Below are positions 36,628 to 45,135 of a stretch of DNA of 64,000 nucleotides, in pieces. The stretch is from the NCBI RefSeq assembly GCF_900113945.1, contig NZ_FORG01000005.1, positions 124,001-188,000 on the forward strand, given 5' to 3'. A program made the translations under genes and the position numbers. The notes beneath the pieces were generated by a model that saw nothing but the letters and a program-made list of their open reading frames with translations, ran no database searches and had not been told where the DNA came from. How positions within the stretch are numbered: the first letter of the stretch is position 1; every line of letters begins with the position of its first letter. Source of the DNA: Xenorhabdus mauleonii. Its GTDB lineage: Bacteria; Pseudomonadota; Gammaproteobacteria; Enterobacterales; Enterobacteriaceae.

Positions 36628-37379
36628 TTACATCTTATCAAGAATATGATTAATATGATTATCACCTGCTTCGCTGAAATCCGGGAGATATGAATACATG
36701 ATTCTAACTCGACTCTCACTTTTTAAGTGAGCGTACATGCTATTTATAGCGATTTCTATTCTATCTATTGTGAATCTACTTATTTTTTCCAATTTTCCAC
36801 CAGTATTGGGGTCAAATACAAATAAGCTTTCCTTATTCCAAAAAACAAGTCCAACATGATTTAAAAATTCTGCATCTGGTGATGAATATAATGTATTCAT
36901 ATCATGATTATATAGTGTATTTATAGGGATTTCAGCGGTCTTTTCATATTCCATGACACCTAATAATAAAAGAGCACAGCCTTCGTCAGGGAAATTGCCT
37001 CCTGTAAATCCATAACCCCCTAAAGGATTACTTTGTGTTTTTTTTGTATAAAAATCATGTCAATATTAAAATGAAACTGTTGGCTGGATAATGCACCTTT
37101 TCCACGTTGATAGATTATTTCTGAATGCTTTTTGGCTATATTGAATGCATTTTGGAGTGATGGGAATTTGAAATTTTCTACACTCATAAAATACTCCATA
37201 AAATTATGCGATAGGTTGTAATCGGATTGATATGTTTCATCCATTATTTTTTTTAAAATATATATGGAAATTGCACTGCAAAAACCAGCTTTAGGGCCGA
37301 AAGATCGACAACTAATAATTTCATTTTCTCTTAAATGATTAATATAATAACCTTGGTTAAAAAAGAAGAAATCGTTCAT
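36628..37379 (-). pseudogene. YopT/C58-like cysteine protease, split by a frameshift in an A8 run
   Basis: Two leftward frames join into one protein of about 250 residues. Part 1 starts at ATG 37379 with AGAGGAAG upstream and contains the nucleophile Cys34 in GPKAGFCSAISIYI. It ends at a stop near 37020. In the -1 frame the sequence continues without a break (NPLGGYGFTGGNFPDEG then CALLLLGVMEYEK) to a stop at 36628 and contains LNHVGLVFW and FVFDPNTGG. The order Cys, His, Asp with H-x-G and F-D-P-N-x-G is the signature of the YopT/AvrPphB (C58) papain-like family, which cleaves host proteins. The break is at CAA AAA AAA C, again an A AAA AAA heptamer in phase. It may be a pseudogene, an assembly indel or a recoded gene. 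Confidence 0.65.
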
Positions 37380-37758
37380 AATATGCTTCCTCTCTAATTC
37401 AGTATTTTGTTTAAAAAACTCCAAATAGTTATCTAATCTTAGTTAATGAAATAGCATTTATCCATTATGTTTAAGATGGTTGTTCAATGTATTGTTTTTT
37501 TTGTTTTTGTTTTTGTTTTTGTTTTTGTTTTTGTTTTTGTTTTTGTTTTTTGCTTATCTTTGGCGCTCTTAACGCGTTTTACCAGACTAAACTTGGTTAG
37601 TTATTTAAAAATAAGGTTAACTAAAAGTTATAGGTACCTAATAAAAACTCATTGTCAAACAAAAGGTAACCAAAGTAATTTGATTGATCACTGTTGTTAA
37701 ATACCAATATTAAATAGTAACAGTGAAGGATCTGGTAAACTGACGTGAGGTAAAAAGA
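37380..37758. other. Divergent intergenic region with repeat tract
   Basis: About 380 bases between the protease gene (leftward) and gltS (rightward). It holds the GTTTTT tract at 37495-37552. The frame across that tract (poly-Val-Phe) is a consequence of the repeat, not a gene. The promoter of gltS probably lies at 37600-37740, with GAGGTAAAAAG before its ATG. Confidence 0.55.
37495..37552. repeat. GTTTTT hexanucleotide tandem tract
   Basis: T8, then seven perfect GTTTTT units with G at 37503, 37509, 37515, 37521, 37527, 37533 and 37539, a final G at 37545 and T6. It lies about 115 bases upstream of the protease-gene start. Simple repeats of this length are prone to slippage. Confidence 0.85.
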
Positions 37759-38964
37759 ATGATTTTAAATGCCAGTTATACATTACTAGTGGCATGTTTA
37801 GCTTTGCTCATTGGTATGTTTGTGGTTAAACACACTCCTTTTTTGCAAAAAAACCATATTCCAGAAGCCGTTATTGGTGGGTTCATTGTTGCGATTATTC
37901 TATTAATTGTTGATAAGGCAATTGGATATACATTTATATTTGATACTTCATTACAAAATTTGTTAATGGTGAGTTTTTTCTCTTCTATTGGATTAAGTTC
38001 TGATTTTTCTCGCTTGATAAAAGGGGGAAAGCCACTTGTATTATTGACTGTTGCAGTCACAATCCTTATTGCCATCCAAAATACGGTCGGTATAAGTATG
38101 GCTGTGATGATGAATGAAAGTCCGTTTATTGGTCTAATTGCAGGCTCTGTCACATTAACGGGAGGCCATGGTAACGCCGGTGCTTGGGGGCCAATTTTAG
38201 CTGACAAATACGGTGTGACAGGTGCCGTTGAATTAGCTATGGCCTGTGCGACCATGGGGCTGGTTTTGGGGGGCTTAATCGGTGGGCCTGTTGCAAGGCA
38301 CTTATTGAAAAAAGTCACAATACCGAAAGCAACAGAGCAAGAACGTGATACGGTTGTTGAGATTTTTGAGCAACCTAGCGTTAAAAGGAAAATTAATGCC
38401 AATAATGTGATTGAAACCATCTCAATGATGATCATCTGTATTGTTGTGGGCGGTTATATCAGCACCTTATTTAAAGATACCATTTTTCAAATGCCGACTT
38501 TTGTATGGTGTTTATTTGTCGGGATCACTATTCGTAACGTGTTGGCGCATGTTTTTAAACATGAGGTTTTTGAGCCAACCGTGGATGTTTTAGGCAGCGT
38601 GGCCTTATCACTCTTCTTGGCGATGGCATTAATGTCATTGAAATTCGGTCAACTGGCCAGCATGGCGGGCCCAGTATTAATCATTATCGCAGCACAGGCT
38701 GTTGTGATGGTGTTATTTGCTTGTTTTGTGACATTCAAAATGATGGGCAAAGATTATGATGCGGTCGTTATTAGTGCGGGGCATTGTGGTTTCGGCATGG
38801 GGGCAACGCCAACCGCTATTGCGAATATGCAGACAATAACTAAGGCCTTCGCTCCGTCACATAAAGCTTTCCTTATTGTACCCATGGTTGGTGCCTTTAT
38901 TGTTGATATTTCAAACAGCATTCTAATTAAAATCTTTATTGAAATTAGCGCCTACCTTACTTAA
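37759..38964 (+). CDS. gltS: Sodium/glutamate symporter GltS
   Basis: A 401-residue inner-membrane symporter that takes up glutamate with sodium. The two inverted-repeat halves each carry the GltS signature: TLTGGHGNAGAWGP near 132-145 and SAGHCGFGMGATPTAIANMQ near 336-355. Ten hydrophobic segments are evident, and the length equals E. coli GltS (401). E. coli GltS also accepts D-glutamate, relevant because the next genes encode a LysR regulator, a D-amino-acid-dehydrogenase-like protein and a RidA protein. The ATG has GAGG at good spacing. Confidence 0.94.
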   Translation: MILNASYTLLVACLALLIGMFVVKHTPFLQKNHIPEAVIGGFIVAIILLIVDKAIGYTFIFDTSLQNLLMVSFFSSIGLSSDFSRLIKGGKPLVLLTVAVTILIAIQNTVGISMAVMMNESPFIGLIAGSVTLTGGHGNAGAWGPILADKYGVTGAVELAMACATMGLVLGGLIGGPVARHLLKKVTIPKATEQERDTVVEIFEQPSVKRKINANNVIETISMMIICIVVGGYISTLFKDTIFQMPTFVWCLFVGITIRNVLAHVFKHEVFEPTVDVLGSVALSLFLAMALMSLKFGQLASMAGPVLIIIAAQAVVMVLFACFVTFKMMGKDYDAVVISAGHCGFGMGATPTAIANMQTITKAFAPSHKAFLIVPMVGAFIVDISNSILIKIFIEISAYLT

Positions 38965-39166
38965 GTTCATCACTGTATCTCATCAGTGGTTTGCTCGTAT
39001 AACAAAAATGTATGGGGAAATCACTGAGTTTTATCTATTTTTTTCTTTGAAAATTCACGGTAAATTGTCTTTTTGTAAACTATTTAGTGACTGAGTTATC
39101 TGATTGTTATCATTTTTTTAGATAAAATATTTTCTAAAAAGAATAACAGCTTGCAGACTACTAAAG

Positions 39167-40072
39167 ATGAAACTAAGACACCTCGATATTTTTTATGCCG
39201 TGATGACTTGCGGTTCACTAACCCGAGCGGCAGAAGTTTTACACATATCTCAACCTGCTGCCAGTAAGGCGCTTAAGCATGCTGAACAACAATTGGGTCT
39301 TGCTTTATTCCAACGCATCAGAGGGAAGTTATTACCCACTGATGAAGCATTGCAGCTCTTTGATGAAGCAAAGGTTGTTTACCGAAATTTAGATCGGTTA
39401 AGAATACTGGCACAAAATTTAGCCAAGGATCCGCAGGGGAAACTGGCGATTGGTTGCTTGCCTAGCTTAGGTTTGAGCTTAGTACCGGAAGTCACTGCCC
39501 AGTTCATTAAAAAACACCCCAATATAAAACTAACCATTGGCACTCATCATACGGTTGATATTTTACAATTATTAACACAGCAGGATTTAGATATTGGCAT
39601 TGGTTTCAATTTGGCTATTGAAGGAGGCATTACGGTTCTGCCAATCGCCGAAATTCCGCTTGTTTATATCGATAATATAAGAAAGCAATCCCCTGTTTCA
39701 TTAGCTGATATTGATAAAGAGCGTTGGATTCATCCTGGCTCAGACTCCCTTGTGCAATTACTGTTGCAATACCAAGAGCTTCCGGCTTCCAATGTTAGTG
39801 TTCATACTTATCATATGGCTGCGGAGTTTGTGCAGGCAGGGTTAGGATGCAGTATCACGGATATCTTTTCCGCTGAACATACCTTGCCAGAATTCATGAT
39901 CTACCCCTTAAAAGAAAACTTACATTTAGCAGTATCCGTTTTTCATCGGGCAGATAAACCGCTAACTAAGGCGGCTCAAAACTATGTAAATACGCTATCA
40001 CTTACTCTTGAGAGGAGAAATAAATTACTTAACCAAAGGTTATACTCTGGCAATGAAAACTCAATTGATTAG
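39167..40072 (+). CDS. LysR-family regulator of the amino-acid cluster
   Basis: A 301-residue LysR regulator. The N-terminal helix-turn-helix reads HLDIFYAVMTCGSLTRAAEV and ISQPAASKALKHAEQQLGLALF; the effector domain starts near residue 90 (GKLAIGCLPSLGLSLVPEVT). It resembles the regulators next to amino-acid or opine catabolic genes (OccR/NocR, ArgP-like). It lies between gltS and the dehydrogenase gene in the same direction, 202 bases after gltS, and likely controls the cluster. The ligand is unknown; an amino acid is the natural candidate. Confidence 0.88.
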   Translation: MKLRHLDIFYAVMTCGSLTRAAEVLHISQPAASKALKHAEQQLGLALFQRIRGKLLPTDEALQLFDEAKVVYRNLDRLRILAQNLAKDPQGKLAIGCLPSLGLSLVPEVTAQFIKKHPNIKLTIGTHHTVDILQLLTQQDLDIGIGFNLAIEGGITVLPIAEIPLVYIDNIRKQSPVSLADIDKERWIHPGSDSLVQLLLQYQELPASNVSVHTYHMAAEFVQAGLGCSITDIFSAEHTLPEFMIYPLKENLHLAVSVFHRADKPLTKAAQNYVNTLSLTLERRNKLLNQRLYSGNENSID

Positions 40073-40128
40073 TTGGCTTATCCGCCGTTAAATAAGGACT
40101 CTCCAGTTATTATTGGTTGCGGATAATT

Positions 40129-41370
40129 ATGAAAAAACATGTGGTGGTTATTGGTGCCGGTGTGATTGGGTTAAGCACTGCATATGCTTTAATTAAAGCA
40201 GGCCAAATCGTCACTCTGTTGGAATCAGAATCAGATGTTGGGATGCAAACCAGTTTTGCCAATGGTGGGCAGCTCAGTTATCGTTATGTTTCTCCTCTTG
40301 CGGATGCCGGTGTTCCATTGCAGGGGTTGTGCTGGATGGGGAAAGATGATTCACCGCTGAACTTAAATATTCAATTCTCTTTACAGCAGTGGTCTTGGTT
40401 AGCGCAGTTTACTTTGGCCTGTAATCGAAAAACCAATAAAGTTAATGGGGCTCATTTACTGCGGCTTTCGTTATTAAGCCAAAAAATCATGGAAGTATGG
40501 CGTACAAATGGGAATATTGATGATTTTTTATGGGAAAAATCAGGAAAGTTAATTATTTACCGCGATAAAAAAAGCTTTCAAAAAGCGTGTGAAACGATCG
40601 ATAGCCAATTTCAGCAAGTTTTGAATGCACAAGAAACGGTTTCTTTAGAACCGTCATTAAAAAACATTCAGTCACAGTTAGTAGGTGCCATTTATTCGCC
40701 AGACGATGAAAATGCGGACTGCTACTTATTCTGCCAAAGGTTGTTGAAATATTTATTGACACAACCACAATTTAATTTGCGTTTACAACATTCAGTTAAA
40801 TCCTTTATTAAAAAAAATAACCGCATTATTGGAGTTGCCACTCACCAGGGAACTATTTTTTCCGATGATGTCATTATCTGTGCCGGTAATAAAAGCCGAG
40901 AGTTATTGCAATCACTTGGTATAAATGTGCCTATCCTGGGTCTGAAAGGCTATAGCTTAAGTGTACCTTACCCACAAAAATCACATGATTTACCGAAAAT
41001 AAATATCACCGATTACGGCAATAAAATTGTTTATGCTAAATTAGGCCAACAATTACGTATCGCTGCGATGGTTGATATTGGTTATGATAAATCTGGGTTG
41101 CGTAATAATAGAATAACGGCGTTAAAAAATATTATTCAAAAAACGTTTCCAGAACTACCGAATATGGATGAAGCAGAAACATGGAGCGGTTTACGTCCAT
41201 CAACACCAACAGGTTTACCAATTTTAGGTAAATCCGATTATGCTAATTTATGGTTAAATATTGGGCATGGAAGCTTAGGTTTCACATTAGCCGCAGGAAG
41301 TGCTGCAATACTCAGTCAATTAATTACAGAACAGACTTCACCTATTTCTTTAGCAGGATTAACGAGGTAA
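40129..41370 (+). CDS. FAD-dependent D-amino-acid dehydrogenase (DadA-like)
   Basis: A 413-residue flavoprotein of the DAO/DadA family. The dinucleotide fold is at the very start (VVVIGAGVIGLSTAYALIKAG), with the family extension SFANGGQLSYRYVSPLADAG near 46-65. The C-terminal FAD-binding end is WSGLRPSTPTGLPILGKS near 344-361 with NIGHGSLGFTLAAGSA. DadA oxidises D-amino acids to imino acids and passes electrons to the membrane quinone pool. The ATG at 40129 is preferred to an upstream TTG because the Rossmann motif follows directly. It is six bases from the ridA-like gene, which fits imine hydrolysis after oxidation. Confidence 0.9.
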   Translation: MKKHVVVIGAGVIGLSTAYALIKAGQIVTLLESESDVGMQTSFANGGQLSYRYVSPLADAGVPLQGLCWMGKDDSPLNLNIQFSLQQWSWLAQFTLACNRKTNKVNGAHLLRLSLLSQKIMEVWRTNGNIDDFLWEKSGKLIIYRDKKSFQKACETIDSQFQQVLNAQETVSLEPSLKNIQSQLVGAIYSPDDENADCYLFCQRLLKYLLTQPQFNLRLQHSVKSFIKKNNRIIGVATHQGTIFSDDVIICAGNKSRELLQSLGINVPILGLKGYSLSVPYPQKSHDLPKINITDYGNKIVYAKLGQQLRIAAMVDIGYDKSGLRNNRITALKNIIQKTFPELPNMDEAETWSGLRPSTPTGLPILGKSDYANLWLNIGHGSLGFTLAAGSAAILSQLITEQTSPISLAGLTR

Positions 41371-41376
41371 GACGTA

Positions 41377-41727
41377 ATGATAAAACGAAATAACCCCAAA
41401 CCACGTTTAGCTGATAGTGTTGAATATGCAGGATTAATCTACTTATCAGGCCAAATCCCCAATGATTTTTCAGGCGATATTACTCAACAAACTAAAGAAG
41501 TGCTCGCGAAAATCGATGCACTGCTGGCCGCCGGGAATAGCAATAAAACACGCATTCTTTCTGCCCAAGTTTGGCTCAAGGACATAAAACATGATTTTGA
41601 AGCCTTTAATGACGTTTGGGTATCTTGGATGCCGACAGAAAATAGTCCTGCTCGAGCCGCTGTTGAAGCCAACATGGCACGCGAACAAGTCCTTGTCGAA
41701 ATTATGGTAACGGCAGCGCAACTGTAA
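41377..41727 (+). CDS. RidA-family enamine/imine deaminase
   Basis: A 116-residue RidA (YjgF/YER057c) protein. The family hallmarks are seen: IYLSGQIP near 21-28, the internal ILSAQVWLKDI near 60-70, the substrate-binding arginine R93 in SPARAAVEA, and VLVEIMVTA at the end. RidA proteins hydrolyse reactive enamine or imine intermediates to keto acids and ammonia. It lies six bases after the DadA-like gene with AGGTAAG as ribosome-binding site inside the end of that gene, so translation is probably coupled. It would deaminate the imino product of the dehydrogenase. Confidence 0.9.
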   Translation: MIKRNNPKPRLADSVEYAGLIYLSGQIPNDFSGDITQQTKEVLAKIDALLAAGNSNKTRILSAQVWLKDIKHDFEAFNDVWVSWMPTENSPARAAVEANMAREQVLVEIMVTAAQL

Positions 41728-41912
41728 ATATTGGCAATTTAGCGAAAAGGTGGGGTCTGTTAACCCCTCCATATGATATTGAATTATTAATAACTGCACC
41801 TTGTTAATTTCATTTTTCAGGTGCAGTTCAGGCAATCTATTTTTTGCTAATTTCTTGTTTTGTTAATTCATTTCTTTATTAATTTATATGCATATGCCGA
41901 TTTTTTAGTTGA

Positions 41913-42494
41913 TTACTCTGCATACATAAATAATTTAAGGTGTTCGAATAAGATATTAAATCCAATAATAATTAATATTATTCCACCCATCAATTCTGCT
42001 TTTTTGCCCAGTAGAGGGCCAATATAGCGACCAATCAGCATTCCCAATGTAGCCATAATCATGGTCATCAGGCCAATTGTCATTGCAGTGTGCACAATAT
42101 CGACTTGCAGGAGGGCTAAACTCACCCCCATGACCATGGCATCAAGGCTGGTGGCGATGGCCGTGAAGATTAATGTCGTTGAACTGTGTTGGGATGCGTT
42201 TTTTTGGGTTGCTCCAGATTCTTGCTTGAGACTTTCAATAATCATTCTGGAGCCAAGAATGAGCAGCAATGTGAAGGCTATCCAGTGATCCCATTCCATA
42301 ATGTATTGGCTGGCATAAAGCCCCAATGACCACCCGATTAAAGGTGTGACGGCTTCCACTGAACCAAAGATAATGCCTGTACGGATAGCTTCACGGAAAC
42401 GGGGGCGTTTAAGGGCGGCTCCTTTCCCTATCGCTGCGGCAAAAGCATCCATGGAAAGCGCGAGTGAAAGAACAAGTATAGTGTAAAAACTCAT
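41913..42494 (-). CDS. mntP: Manganese exporter MntP
   Basis: A 193-residue inner-membrane manganese efflux pump with six membrane segments in two pseudo-repeats, each with a conserved Asp: [15 protein letters not shown] near 10-24 and [16 protein letters not shown] near 112-127. E. coli MntP is 188 residues. The start at 42494 gives the family-standard beginning [18 protein letters not shown]; a longer frame from 42530 runs into the leader structure. A structured leader (42504-42584) and a Fur-like box (42808-42826) lie upstream. Confidence 0.94.
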   Translation of the reverse strand: MSFYTILVLSLALSMDAFAAAIGKGAALKRPRFREAIRTGIIFGSVEAVTPLIGWSLGLYASQYIMEWDHWIAFTLLLILGSRMIIESLKQESGATQKNASQHSSTTLIFTAIATSLDAMVMGVSLALLQVDIVHTAMTIGLMTMIMATLGMLIGRYIGPLLGKKAELMGGIILIIIGFNILFEHLKLFMYAE

Positions 42495-42503
42495 CAAAAC
42501 AGC

Positions 42504-42584
42504 CTCGGTCGGGGAATTCCATATACACACAACTCACCCCCAACCTAACGGTGTTGTTATGTGCCTATGGTCTTGCCAACCGAG
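42504..42584 (-). promoter_or_regulatory. Structured mntP leader, possible manganese (yybP-ykoY) riboswitch
   Basis: On the minus strand a 9-bp helix (CTCGGTTGG with CCGACCGAG) closes an 81-base structured leader ending 10 bases before the mntP start. Inside it, GGCAAGACCATAGGC recalls the conserved GCAAGACC element of yybP-ykoY manganese riboswitches, which control mntP in E. coli. I did not fold it or fit the full consensus, so the class assignment is tentative. Confidence 0.5.
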
Positions 42585-42807
42585 TAGAATCCATCTATTT
42601 TTTATTGATTAAGTTATCGAAAATTAACATTGATCAATAAATTTGAGACTCTTCGGCATTCGTACCACGTTTTATTTTAAACGAGTATGTTGATACGAAT
42701 TTTCCAGATATTATCCGGAACAGGCTACTCCCCAATGACTGAAACGGACAATATCATAACCAGAATAAAAGGCAAAAAATATTTTCTCATCTATTTTGCA
42801 TGATTTC

Positions 42808-42826
42808 GATAATGATAATCATTATT
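42808..42826. promoter_or_regulatory. Fur-like box upstream of mntP
   Basis: GATAATGATAATCATTATT matches 18 of 19 positions of the Fur consensus. It lies at the end of yobD, about 310 bases upstream of the mntP start. Fur influences mntP in E. coli, so a role in manganese/iron cross-control is plausible. Confidence 0.65.
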
Positions 42827-43280
42827 ATTTTCTGACAAGAAATTGATAAATTTTCTCTAAATCATCCAAATTTGTTACTGAGATATATATTTTATTCTGT
42901 TCCAATTCCATCATAAGAATGCCATCTTCAGAGAGATTCATTGATTTAATATTGTCATAAGAAAAAAAACGATTGGAATAATAAAAACCTTGTTGTTTGA
43001 ATATTAACTTTGGCGAGCGAATATAACCCAGATATAACGTTATTAAAATGATAAATGACAATAAATAAGTTGTGAATTGGCTGCCATGTGACGAGACATT
43101 ATTGTAAATAACAATGACGATCAAAATAATGAATATTAGGGCATCAATGCGCTGTTTTCTTTTTAGTTTTATGCTTAATAGCGTTTTTCCCTTGAGCCGG
43201 TCGATAATAAATTCATCATAAATTGAAAAAGCGAGCATTAACGCAATCAAAATCATCAAGAGGGCATCATTCAGGCTCAT
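42825..43280 (-). CDS. yobD: Inner-membrane protein YobD (DUF986)
   Basis: A 151-residue protein with three membrane segments near residues 5-20, 45-65 and 70-90. It ends in a soluble domain that closely matches E. coli YobD (IFKQQGFYYSN, IKSMNLSEDGILMMELEQ, NLDDLEKIYQFLV). Function unknown. Its place between manXYZ and mntP is the same as in E. coli, which supports the call. Confidence 0.93.
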   Translation of the reverse strand: MSLNDALLMILIALMLAFSIYDEFIIDRLKGKTLLSIKLKRKQRIDALIFIILIVIVIYNNVSSHGSQFTTYLLSFIILITLYLGYIRSPKLIFKQQGFYYSNRFFSYDNIKSMNLSEDGILMMELEQNKIYISVTNLDDLEKIYQFLVRK

Positions 43281-43332
43281 TTTTCATTCCTATTTCTCAC
43301 AATGAATGGGCATTTTATCTTGTTTTTTAATA

Positions 43333-43365
43333 AAGAAATGGGGAAGCAAAACCTCCCCATTTCTT
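43333..43365 (-). terminator. Terminator of the manXYZ operon
   Basis: A perfect 12-bp stem (AAGAAATGGGGA with TCCCCATTTCTT) around a nine-base loop, 24 bases past the manZ stop on the minus strand. A T-poor tail (TATTAAAA) follows. Confidence 0.7.
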
Positions 43366-43388
43366 GAAGCGATGTAGAAAAACTGGTT

Positions 43389-44237
43389 CTAACCCAGGAA
43401 ACCAAAGCGGAAGCCGACGATCCCCAAAATGAAGAACCCAACGATTATCCATAGCGGGTTAACTTTTTTCCGCAATAGCCACATACAACCGAATGTGAGC
43501 AGCAGTGGCATTAAACCCGGCATTAACTGATCCAGAATAGTCTGGACGGTAGTCACCTTAACTACACCGGTGATTGGATCCGGAACTTCAGAAACGACCA
43601 ACGGAATATCGACCCTTGTCCATTTATTAACCAGCGCTCCCATGACAAATAAGCCAAGAATTGAGGCTCCTTCTGTCATTTTTTGCAAGAAACCGCCGCC
43701 CATATCTTTAACGATATCCAGACCTTTTTTATAGCCATAGGATACACCAAAGTAACGGGTAATCAGTCGTACCAAATTGAACAGGACGAAAAACAGGATA
43801 GGCCCAAGCATGCTGCCGCTCATGGCAATCCCGGCACCAAGGGCCGCAAATACCGGACGAACGGTGCCCCAGAAAATTGGGTCGCCGACACCGGCCAGAG
43901 GCCCCATTAACCCAACTTTGATACCGTTGATGGCACCGTCATCAATGTCAGCGCCGTTGGCACGTTGCTCTTCCATTGCCATCGTGACACCAAGGATTGG
44001 TGCAGCAACATAAGGATGAGTGTTGAAGAATTCCATGTGGCGTTTGATAGCCTGTTTTCTTTCTTCAGTGTTTTCAGGATATAAGCGACGAATGGCCGGA
44101 ACCATTGAAAAGCAGAAACCGAGTGCCTGCATACGTTCAAAGTTCCATGAACCCTGAAATAAGTTAGAGCGGAGGACAACACCACGGATATCGCTTCGTG
44201 TCAGTTTTTTCTGACCTATATTTGTTGTCTCTGACAT
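43389..44237 (-). CDS. manZ: Mannose PTS permease IID subunit ManZ
   Basis: A 282-residue membrane subunit of the mannose phosphotransferase system. With ManY it forms the sugar channel in the inner membrane. Conserved landmarks: LTRSDIRGVVLRSNLFQGSW near 12-31, NTHPYVAAPILGVTMAMEEQ near 73-92, GPLAGVGDPIFWGTVRPV near 111-128, and GYKKGLDIVKDMGGGF. It is the last gene of the operon, 13 bases after manY. In E. coli this transporter also admits phage lambda DNA and some bacteriocins. Confidence 0.97.
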   Translation of the reverse strand: MSETTNIGQKKLTRSDIRGVVLRSNLFQGSWNFERMQALGFCFSMVPAIRRLYPENTEERKQAIKRHMEFFNTHPYVAAPILGVTMAMEEQRANGADIDDGAINGIKVGLMGPLAGVGDPIFWGTVRPVFAALGAGIAMSGSMLGPILFFVLFNLVRLITRYFGVSYGYKKGLDIVKDMGGGFLQKMTEGASILGLFVMGALVNKWTRVDIPLVVSEVPDPITGVVKVTTVQTILDQLMPGLMPLLLTFGCMWLLRKKVNPLWIIVGFFILGIVGFRFGFLG

Positions 44238-44250
44238 GTTGTTTATCCTC

Positions 44251-45051
44251 TTAATCTAATTCGTTATCAAGGTCGTTTGAGGTATTGCCGGCAGGGGCGG
44301 CAGCCTGAGATTGGTTGTATTTAGGGCTAAGTTGGATATACAGGATAGCCATAACCACACCAATTACACCTAATGCAACAAGGTTGAAATCAGTAAAGGC
44401 AGCGGTAACGAAACCAAGGTAGAAGAATGGCATCAGATAACCGGCACGCATCATGTTAATCACCATTGCATAACCAACAACCACAATCATGCCGCCTGCG
44501 ATATTCAATCCGCTGGTCACAACCTGCGGGATGGAATTCAACATGTGCTGAACTTCAGATGTTCCGACTGATATAGCGACAACCAGGGCAGGGATAGCGA
44601 TTCTCATCGCCTGCAACATCAACGCGGAGATATGCAGCACAGTGATTGCACGAAGATTGCCGTTTTCTGCCGCCTTATCGCCGGCATGCTGGAAACCAAC
44701 AGTCAGAGTACGAACGATAATGGTCAATACTTGCCCAGCGGCAGCCAGAGGGATGGCCAAGGCAATGCCGGCACCGACATCTTGCCCGCCGGCAATAACC
44801 AGAATGGTTGAAATAATGGAGGCCAGAGCCGCATCGGGAGCGACTGCTGCGCCGATATTCATCCATCCAAGCGCGATCATTTCCAGCGTACCACCGATAA
44901 TGATACCGGTCTTCATATCACCAAGAACCAAGCCGACTAACGTACAGGCAACCAAAGGGCGGTGAAATTGAAATTCATCGAGAATAGAACCCATACCTGC
45001 AATACAGGCAACGATGAATATCAACACAAGCTGAACAACGGTAATTTCCAT
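44251..45051 (-). CDS. manY: Mannose PTS permease IIC subunit ManY
   Basis: A 266-residue IIC channel subunit with about eight membrane segments. Landmarks of the family are ACIAGMGSILDEFQFHRPLV near 15-34, KTGIIIGGTLEMIALGWMNI near 47-66 and DVGAGIALAIPLAAAGQVL near 90-108. It transports mannose, glucose, glucosamine and N-acetylglucosamine with ManZ while ManX phosphorylates them. It is slightly shorter at the C-terminus than some homologues, ending in an acidic tail (NTSNDLDNELD). Confidence 0.97.
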   Translation of the reverse strand: MEITVVQLVLIFIVACIAGMGSILDEFQFHRPLVACTLVGLVLGDMKTGIIIGGTLEMIALGWMNIGAAVAPDAALASIISTILVIAGGQDVGAGIALAIPLAAAGQVLTIIVRTLTVGFQHAGDKAAENGNLRAITVLHISALMLQAMRIAIPALVVAISVGTSEVQHMLNSIPQVVTSGLNIAGGMIVVVGYAMVINMMRAGYLMPFFYLGFVTAAFTDFNLVALGVIGVVMAILYIQLSPKYNQSQAAAPAGNTSNDLDNELD

Positions 45052-45135
45052 TGTTTTTCTCCTATAACCAAATGTAATTTGGTAAGAACTTTGTTATTGA
45101 GTAATGGTTAATAAAATGACATCTGTTTTTGTTTT

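Noticed and set aside
37467-37700. Frame encoding a Val-Phe repeat
   Set aside because: The peptide is dictated by the GTTTTT tract; no ribosome-binding site and no conserved end.
37776-38435. 219-codon leftward frame opposite gltS
   Set aside because: Antisense shadow of a highly conserved membrane-protein gene; the forward frame has all the GltS signatures.
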